Shown here piece after piece: positions 30,570 through 35,280 of a DNA stretch of 35,280 nt (the stretch's first letter is position 1; every line of letters begins with the position of its first letter). The translations under genes and the position numbers were made by a program. The notes under the pieces are model-generated. The model saw only the letters and a list, made by a program, of their open reading frames with translations. It was not told the origin of the DNA and searched no databases. This DNA is from Candidatus Rokuibacteriota bacterium (GTDB lineage Bacteria; Methylomirabilota; Methylomirabilia; Rokubacteriales; CSP1-6): contig VGLJ01000051.1 in assembly GCA_016866775.1 (NCBI GenBank), forward strand, positions 1 to 35,280, given 5' to 3'.

Positions 30570-31277
30570 GTGTTTATCTTCGAGGGCCTCGCCGCTGTGC
30601 TGCTTCTGGCCACGGCCTGTGCGACGACGCCCGCCGCGCCCGCGCGAGAGTCGGCCGGACCGGCGACGTTCGGCTTCGGACCCGACACGTTCTCGTTCCG
30701 GAACGAGATCCGCGAGCGTCATCCCGACGCGCCGCCCGGACTCTACGCCAACTACTGCTTCGTGCTGGCGCGGGGTCTCCCGGACGGGCTGGCGCAACGA
30801 ATCCGCGGGCAGCTCGCCGACGTCAACGTCCAACTCCCCGGCGAACTGAGCGGTCAACTGCGGCAGTCGACCGCGTTCTTCTCCGCGCTTCTCGGAGGCA
30901 TCGGAGCACTTGCGTTCGTGATCGGTGGCCTCTCGCTCGCGAACACGATCGCCGCCGCCGTCTTCGAGCGCGTGCGCGACTTCGGCGTCAAGCGGGCGCT
31001 CGGCGCCTCCGACCTCCAGCTTGGCGGTGAGGTCCTCGCCGAGTCGCTCGCGGTGACGCTCTCGGGCGGCGTTGCGGGGATCGCGGTCGCTGTGGGTCTC
31101 GCGTTCGTTATCGACACATGGGCGGCGCGGACGGGCCAACAACTCTTCCACTTCTCGCCCCGCCTCCTCGGTGGCGCACTCGTATTCTCCGTCCTTCTCG
31201 GTGCCGCAGCGGCGGCCTACGCGACCGCGCGCATCGTCCGTCTTTCGCCCGCCGAGGCGATCCGGCGCGGTACCTGA
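30570..31277 (+). CDS. Hybrid protein: lipoprotein N-terminus joined to an FtsX/MacB permease C-terminus
   Basis: The 235-residue reading frame has two unlike parts. Residues 1-65 look like the start of a lipoprotein (MFIFEGLAAVLLLATAC, lipobox LATAC), followed by FGPDTFSFRNEIRERHPDAP and YANYCFVLARGL, a pattern I associate with secreted transglutaminase-like lipoproteins. From about residue 67 (LAQRIRGQLADVNVQ) it reads as the C-terminal half of a MacB/LolC-type permease, with three membrane helices, the FGVKRALGAS coupling motif and the terminal SPAEAIRRGT. The first membrane helix and most of the periplasmic domain of the permease are missing. This may be a deletion fusion; whether it is functional is unclear. 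The ATPase gene follows at once. Confidence 0.65.
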   Translation: MFIFEGLAAVLLLATACATTPAAPARESAGPATFGFGPDTFSFRNEIRERHPDAPPGLYANYCFVLARGLPDGLAQRIRGQLADVNVQLPGELSGQLRQSTAFFSALLGGIGALAFVIGGLSLANTIAAAVFERVRDFGVKRALGASDLQLGGEVLAESLAVTLSGGVAGIAVAVGLAFVIDTWAARTGQQLFHFSPRLLGGALVFSVLLGAAAAAYATARIVRLSPAEAIRRGT

Positions 31278-31278
31278 C

Positions 31279-31968
31279 GTGCTCCTGCGGGCCGAGGGTC
31301 TCGCGAAGACCTACCGCGCGCCATCCGGCGAGGCCGTGCCCGTACTCGGCGGTATCGACCTGCATGTGAAGGCCGGGGACTTCGTCGCGATCACCGGCGC
31401 ATCGGGCTCGGGCAAGACGACGCTGCTGAATATCTTGGGCCTGCTCGAAGCCCCCGACGCCGGTGCGGTATGGTACGGAGCTGAGCCCGTAAGCCTGCGA
31501 CCGCGCCGCGCGCAGGGCGTGGCGCGTGGACGCCACGTCGGGTTCGTCTTCCAGTCGTTTCTGCTGCTCGCCTCGCTGACCGCGCTCGACAACGTGCTGC
31601 TCGCCGCACGGTACGTCGCGAACGTCGACGACGCGCGGCGCCGCCGCGCGCGCGAGCTGCTCGACGCGTTCGGCCTCGCAGGGCGCGCCGGCCACTATCC
31701 CGCGCAGCTCTCGGGCGGCGAGCAACAGCGCGTCGCGTTCTGCCGCGCGCTGCTCAACGACCCGCCGCTCCTGCTCGCCGACGAGCCCACTGGCAATCTC
31801 GACGACGTGAACGGCGCCGTCATCCTCGACGCGCTCCGCGCGCGGACGCGCGAGGGGGGTGCCGTGGTCGTGGTCACCCACCGTCCGGACATCGCGCGCG
31901 ACGCGACCGCCGTGCTGCAGCTCCGTGCCGGACGCGTACACGAACACCACTCTCAGGAGGAAACGTGA
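31279..31968 (+). CDS. LolD/MacB-type ABC transporter ATPase
   Basis: The 229-residue ATPase has Walker A GASGSGKT (40-47), the LNILGLLEAPDAG stretch typical of LolD/MacB/FtsE-class ATPases, signature LSGGEQQR (144-151), Walker B LLLADEPTGNLD, and the switch histidine in VVVVTHRPDIAR. Partners of this class are FtsX-type permeases that move lipoproteins, macrolides or peptides out of or away from the inner membrane; the permease here is the shortened hybrid directly upstream. The start is GTG 31279, one base after the permease stop. The AGGAGG at its end serves the next gene. Confidence 0.9.
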   Translation: MLLRAEGLAKTYRAPSGEAVPVLGGIDLHVKAGDFVAITGASGSGKTTLLNILGLLEAPDAGAVWYGAEPVSLRPRRAQGVARGRHVGFVFQSFLLLASLTALDNVLLAARYVANVDDARRRRARELLDAFGLAGRAGHYPAQLSGGEQQRVAFCRALLNDPPLLLADEPTGNLDDVNGAVILDALRARTREGGAVVVVTHRPDIARDATAVLQLRAGRVHEHHSQEET

Positions 31969-32336
31969 TCAAGACGATGGTCATCGTGCTGATTGCCGCC
32001 GTGCTGGGCGGGACGGGCCACGTGTTTCTCGCCAAGGGCATGCGGCCGGTCGGCGACCTGACCGAGGCGCCGAGCCACCGCCTGGGCGACATGGTGGCGC
32101 GCGCCGTGTCGAACCCGTGGCTGCTCTTCGGGGTGGTGCTCCAGGCGTCCTTCTTCTTCATCTACCTGACGCTGCTCTCGCGCGCCGACGTGAGCCTCGT
32201 GCTGCCGCTGACGGCCATCGACTACATCGTCGTGGCCGTGCTCGCGCAGTACATGCTCGGGGAGATCGTCACACCGGTCCGCTGGGCGGGCATGGGGCTG
32301 ATCGTGGTGGGCGCCGGACTACTGTCCCGGAGCTAA
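31965..32336 (+). CDS. Small DMT-superfamily (EamA/SMR-like) membrane protein
   Basis: The 123-residue protein has four membrane helices, the size of a half-EamA or small multidrug resistance unit that works as a dimer. Typical features are a glycine-rich first helix (IVLIAAVLGGTGHVFLAKGM), a central LSRADVSLVLPLTAIDYI and a last helix with RWAGMGLIVVGAGLL. The substrate is not evident. GTG 31965 is preceded at four bases by a perfect AGGAGG (31955-31960) and overlaps the ATPase stop. Its end overlaps the convergent deacetylase gene by 18 bases. Confidence 0.85.
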   Translation: MIKTMVIVLIAAVLGGTGHVFLAKGMRPVGDLTEAPSHRLGDMVARAVSNPWLLFGVVLQASFFFIYLTLLSRADVSLVLPLTAIDYIVVAVLAQYMLGEIVTPVRWAGMGLIVVGAGLLSRS

Positions 32337-33011
32337 CAGCTCGCCGACCGTCGCGAACGTGTAGCCCTGCGCGCGGAGTCCTTCGATCATCGCCGGCAGC
32401 GCCGCGACCAGCCGCTCCGGCGCCCCTCGGGTTCCCTCGGCATCGTGCAGATCGACGATCGCGCCGGGGTGCGCGCGGCGCACGACGTGCGCGACTTGCG
32501 CGTCCGCGGGCGCCGGCTGAAGACCTTCGGGCTGGATCGACCAGAACACCGGGCGCAGGTTCCGCGCGCGCAGGATCGGGAACATCGCAGCGTTCACCAT
32601 GCCCCACGGCGGGCGGAAGAAGCGCGGCACGCTGCCCGTGAGCCGCGTGAGCGTGTCGCCGGCGCGATCGATCTCCTCCGCCGTACGGCGCGGCCCACAG
32701 AGCCAGAGGCTCCTGTGCGACCAGCCGTGGCTCGCGACCTCGTGGCCCGCCGTCGCGATGGCGCCGACGGTTGCCTGCGCGCGCGCGGCGCGCTCGCCGA
32801 CGAGGAAGAACGTCGCGCGCACATCGTGCGCGGAGAGCACGTCGAGCACGCGCGGCGTCCACGCGGGGTCGGGCCCGTCGTCGAAGGTGAGCGCGATGCG
32901 GCGGCCGGCCGCGCGCGGTCCGCGGTGCACGCAGAGCGGTGTGGCGAGGTGGGCGACCCATGCGTAGGCGACCCACGCGGCGCCGGCGGCGAGAGCGAGG
33001 CGCGCGAGCAC
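32319..33011 (-). CDS. Polysaccharide deacetylase (NodB domain), membrane-anchored
   Basis: The 230-residue protein has an N-terminal hydrophobic segment (about 3-24) and a NodB-type carbohydrate esterase 4 domain: IALTFDDGPDPAWTP with the catalytic D44 and D45, the metal-binding SHGWSHRSL (H95, H99), and RPPWGMVN (133-140). The final motif LHDAEGTRGA supplies the last conserved histidine. Such enzymes remove acetyl groups from N-acetylated glycans, often peptidoglycan or exopolysaccharide. The start is GTG (33009-33011). It is divergent from the flavoprotein gene, 21 bases away. Confidence 0.92.
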   Translation of the reverse strand: MLARLALAAGAAWVAYAWVAHLATPLCVHRGPRAAGRRIALTFDDGPDPAWTPRVLDVLSAHDVRATFFLVGERAARAQATVGAIATAGHEVASHGWSHRSLWLCGPRRTAEEIDRAGDTLTRLTGSVPRFFRPPWGMVNAAMFPILRARNLRPVFWSIQPEGLQPAPADAQVAHVVRRAHPGAIVDLHDAEGTRGAPERLVAALPAMIEGLRAQGYTFATVGELLAPGQ

Positions 33012-33032
33012 GGCCCATCATAAACTGCCGGC

Positions 33033-34025
33033 ATGAAGTTCGGCGTCTTCGCGGTCGTGGATCACTATCCCGGCGAGCTGCCGCGCACGGTCGCGCGCTT
33101 CTACGACGAGCTGCTCGAGCAGGTGGAAGCCGCCGACAGCCTCGGCTTCGATTCGTTCTGGGTCGCCGAGCATCACTTTCACGAATACGGCGCGATTCCG
33201 CGCCCGCCGGTGTGGATGGCGGCGGCCGCGCAGCGCACCCGGCGCATCCGGCTCGGCGCCGGGGTCGTGGTGCTGCCGTTCGACAACCCGCTCCGCTCCG
33301 CCGAGGACTACGCGATGGTCGACATCCTCTCGCGCGGGCGTCTCAACCTCGGCGTGGGCTCCGGATATCTGGGTCACGAATACGCCGGCTTCGGCGTCGA
33401 CCCCGCGGACAAGCGCGCGCGCTTCGACGAAGCGCTCGACATCCTGCTGCGCGCGTGGACGGGCGAGCGCTTCTCCTACGCGGGCACGTACTACCGCGTG
33501 GACGACGTCCAGCTCAACGTGACGCCGCTGCAACGGCCCCGGCCGCCGATCTGGATCGCGACGCTGCACAACGAGGGCGCCGCGCTCGTCGGCGCGCGCG
33601 GGTTTCCCGCGATGATGATCCCGTACGCCGGCGTGGAGCGGCTCGAAGACCTGGGCGCGGCGGTGACGGCATTCCGGACCGCGTTCATCGGCGCCGGCGG
33701 ACGCCCGGAGGACGCGACGGTGCCGTTCGGGCTCCACACGTATTGCGCGGACGACGTCGCGCGGGCGCGCGCGGAGGCGAAGGAGGCGATGGATCGCTAC
33801 GTCCGCACGCGGCTCTACGCGAGGCAGCGCCCGTTCGAGCTGCTGGTCGAGAAGGACCTGATCGCGTTCGGCGGGCCGGAGGACGTCATCCGGATCGCGC
33901 GCCGGTACGAACGCCTCGGGCTCACGCACTTCCTCGCGATCATGAACTTCGGCGGCCTCGACCACGCGCGCGTGCTGCGCTCGATGGAGCGGCTGGCGAA
34001 GGACGTCCTGCCGGCATTCGCGTAG
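33033..34025 (+). CDS. Luciferase-like flavin-dependent oxidoreductase
   Basis: The 330-residue TIM-barrel protein belongs to the LLM family. It has the LGFDSFWVAEHHFHEYG segment, RIRLGAGVVVLPFDNPLR, the FMN-binding VDILSRGRLNLGVGSGY, and RARFDEALDILLRAWTGE, the arrangement of bacterial luciferase alpha-like monooxygenases using reduced FMN or F420. The substrate is unknown. The ATG at 33033 follows TAAACT (33021-33026) by six bases, which suggests a leaderless message. It stands alone between the divergent deacetylase and the tRNA. Confidence 0.9.
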   Translation: MKFGVFAVVDHYPGELPRTVARFYDELLEQVEAADSLGFDSFWVAEHHFHEYGAIPRPPVWMAAAAQRTRRIRLGAGVVVLPFDNPLRSAEDYAMVDILSRGRLNLGVGSGYLGHEYAGFGVDPADKRARFDEALDILLRAWTGERFSYAGTYYRVDDVQLNVTPLQRPRPPIWIATLHNEGAALVGARGFPAMMIPYAGVERLEDLGAAVTAFRTAFIGAGGRPEDATVPFGLHTYCADDVARARAEAKEAMDRYVRTRLYARQRPFELLVEKDLIAFGGPEDVIRIARRYERLGLTHFLAIMNFGGLDHARVLRSMERLAKDVLPAFA

Positions 34026-34054
34026 TTGACGCCGCACGCGCAAGCCGGTAACGT
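34026..34054 (+). promoter_or_regulatory. Likely promoter of tRNA-Val
   Basis: TTGACG (34026-34031) and TAACGT (34049-34054) are exactly 17 bases apart, and the tRNA begins 11 bases after the -10 box. It starts at the last base pairs of the flavoprotein gene stop. Confidence 0.6.
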
Positions 34055-34065
34055 TGCGTGTCCGT

Positions 34066-34141
34066 GGACGATTAGCTCAGTTGGCAGAGCACCGGCCTCA
34101 CATGCCGGGGGTCACTGGTTCAAGTCCAGTATCGTCCACCA
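34066..34141 (+). tRNA. tRNA-Val with anticodon CAC
   Basis: A complete 76-base cloverleaf is visible: acceptor GGACGAT (34066-34072) pairs with ATCGTCC (34131-34137); D arm GCTC/GAGC; anticodon stem CCGGC (34092-34096) with GCCGG (34104-34108) and loop CTCACAT, anticodon CAC at 34099-34101; T arm ACTGG, TTCAAGT, CCAGT; discriminator A; CCA encoded in the DNA (34139-34141). It reads GUG valine codons, a frequent codon in GC-rich genomes. Confidence 0.97.
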
Positions 34142-34204
34142 TCATCCATCCCGCGGGAGCTGATCATCGCCATCCGTCCGTGGACGCTGCGCCGGCGCCA
34201 GCTC

Positions 34205-34714
34205 GTGTTCGCCGCGCGACCGTGGGTCGAGGTCTACGACGACACGTGGGAGATGGCCGACGGCCGCGTCCGCGACGGCTTCCATCACATCGTGCTGCCG
34301 GAGTACGCGATCGTCGTGCCGGTGACGCCCGACGGGCGCTTCGTGATGATCCGCGAGTTCAAGAGCGGCGCCGAAGCGATCTGTCTCAACGCGCCCGCGG
34401 GCATGATCGTCGCCGGCGAGGATCCGCTCGCGGGCGCCCGGCGTGAGCTCCTCGAGGAGACCGGCTACGCGTCCGAGGACTGGCGGCCGCTCGGCGCGTT
34501 CCGCATCGACGGCAGCACGGGCGCCGGGCGCGGCCATCTCTTCCTCGCGCGCGGCGCGACGCGCGTCGCGGCGCCGCAGCCCGACGACACCGAGGAGATC
34601 GACGTCGTTCTGCTCGAGGAGCACGCGCTGCGCGCGACGCTCGAATCCGGCGGCATCACGATGATGGCGACCGCCTTTGCCGTCGCGCTTGCCCTGCTCG
34701 CCCTTCACCGCTAG
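34205..34714 (+). CDS. NUDIX hydrolase (ADP-ribose pyrophosphatase-like)
   Basis: The protein has a complete NUDIX box, GEDPLAGARRELLEETGYAS, following NAPAGMIVAG, and the upstream ADP-ribose-pyrophosphatase-type features VVPVTPDGRFVMIREFKSG. It should hydrolyse nucleoside diphosphates linked to another moiety; the exact substrate is not clear. GTG 34205 gives 169 residues, but the frame is open and family-like further up (IRPWTLRRRQL), with GGGAG (34155-34159) just before CTG 34160, so a non-standard start there is likely. It begins within about 20-60 bases of the tRNA end. The stop TAG (34712-34714) interlocks with that of the convergent hydrolase. Confidence 0.85.
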   Translation: MFAARPWVEVYDDTWEMADGRVRDGFHHIVLPEYAIVVPVTPDGRFVMIREFKSGAEAICLNAPAGMIVAGEDPLAGARRELLEETGYASEDWRPLGAFRIDGSTGAGRGHLFLARGATRVAAPQPDDTEEIDVVLLEEHALRATLESGGITMMATAFAVALALLALHR

Positions 34715-35280
34715 GCGCCCACCAGCCTCCGGAACGCGGCGACGATCGTGCGTGCGGTCGTCGCGTCCGCGTGCAGCGCGTGCGCGGCGCGCGGCAGCAC
34801 GAGCAGCTCGGCCGGCGCGGCGACGAGCGCGCGCGCGGCGTCGATCTCGTCGGGCGCCCCGAACGGATCCCGGTCGCCGTGCACGAAGAGCGTCGGCACG
34901 CGCAGCGACGGCAGATGCTCGATGCGACGGCGCTCCGGCTTTCCGGGCGGATGCAGCGGATAGGACAGGAGCAGCAAGCCCCGCGCGAGCGACGGCGACT
35001 CGGCGAGCAGCATCGAGGCCTGCCGGCCGCCGTAGGAATGGCCGCCGAGGAAGCAGCGGGGCGCCCTGACCGCGCTCACCGCCGCGGCGAGCCCGCGCCG
35101 ATCGCGCTCCGCGCCGGCCGGTGACGGCGGCCCGGAGGCTCGCGACTGCCGGAACGGCAGATCGCAGCGCAGCACGGCGATGCCGTCGTCCGCGAACGCG
35201 CGCGCGAGGGCGCGCAAGAGCGGCGCGTTCGCGTTCGAGCCCGCGCCGTGCGTGAGGATGATCGCGTCGGCGCCGTCACG
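34711..35280 (-). CDS. Alpha/beta hydrolase (KANL3/Tex30-type), N-terminus outside the window
   Basis: The frame is open to the right edge, so the start is missing. Near the edge it reads ILTHGAGSNANAP, the oxyanion-side HGxG motif, followed by GIAVLRCDLPFRQ. The nucleophile elbow is GGHSYGGRQ, the acid is in FVHGDRDPFGAPDEI, and the catalytic histidine is in RAAHALH. This is the pattern of the KANL3/Tex30-type hydrolase family related to dienelactone hydrolase; the substrate is unknown. The visible part is 189 residues, close to the family's usual 200-220. It converges on the NUDIX gene and the stops share CTAG (34711-34714). Confidence 0.85.
   Translation of the reverse strand, partial: RDGADAIILTHGAGSNANAPLLRALARAFADDGIAVLRCDLPFRQSRASGPPSPAGAERDRRGLAAAVSAVRAPRCFLGGHSYGGRQASMLLAESPSLARGLLLLSYPLHPPGKPERRRIEHLPSLRVPTLFVHGDRDPFGAPDEIDAARALVAAPAELLVLPRAAHALHADATTARTIVAAFRRLVGA

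Noticed and set aside
1-35280. CRISPR arrays, insertion sequences, phage or toxin-antitoxin genes
   Set aside because: I saw no regularly spaced direct repeats, transposase or integrase motifs, or characteristic small gene pairs on either strand.

Overview
This is a GC-rich bacterial chromosome segment with tightly packed genes. Most are joined by 1-4 base start/stop overlaps, with GTG starts very common. No phage, transposase or CRISPR is visible. The gene content (B12-dependent lifestyle, DUF169 and DUF3047 proteins, an ftsH-folP-cdaA-cdaR-glmM-acpS block, a YbbR-like CdaR, TonB and an outer-membrane B12 receptor) points to a diderm bacterium. It resembles Candidatus Rokubacteria/Methylomirabilota or a deep deltaproteobacterial-type lineage; this placement is inference.

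Layout. 1-3004: the tail of a gamma-glutamyltransferase gene, a ferritin-like protein, a secreted DUF3047 protein, an S4 RNA-binding protein, a broken metallo-beta-lactamase-fold gene and a DUF169 protein. 3015-16373: a B12 regulon in two riboswitch-headed units. Unit 1 is cobU-cobT-cobB(cbiA)-btuF-btuC-btuD. Unit 2 is btuB-cbiZ-tonB-two unknown genes-cobQ(cbiP)-cbiB. Together they import corrinoids across both membranes, strip the nucleotide loop (CbiZ), amidate the ring, attach aminopropanol and activate the nucleotide loop. cobS and the adenosyltransferase are not in the window. 16374-28316 is a housekeeping run: argS, a SPOR-domain protein, hpt, ftsH, folP-like, cdaA, cdaR, glmM, acpS, a lipoprotein, nnrD and tsaE. 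28350-35280 holds radC, a small unknown gene, a DnaA-box-like cluster, pyrD, a hybrid lipoprotein/FtsX gene with its ABC ATPase, a small DMT-type membrane protein, a polysaccharide deacetylase, a luciferase-like flavoprotein, tRNA-Val(CAC), a NUDIX hydrolase and an incomplete alpha/beta hydrolase.

The most unusual signal is a set of palindromic repeats that sit in or at the edges of genes. One is a 120-bp near-perfect inverted repeat inserted in frame in the cobB linker (46-bp arms, 40 codons). Two related double-hairpin elements (18906-18974 and 25197-25263) show a compensatory base-pair change, and their hairpin loops contain a stop codon or a potential start codon of the neighbouring gene. 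All three end in the same nine bases. They look like a family of small protein-coding palindromic elements, similar in behaviour to Rickettsia palindromic elements. Other points of interest are an ArgRS lacking the HIGH histidines, a His/Cys-rich unknown protein inside the B12 operon, the hybrid lipoprotein/FtsX gene, and recurring -10-like hexamers 5-9 bases before start codons, suggesting leaderless mRNAs.
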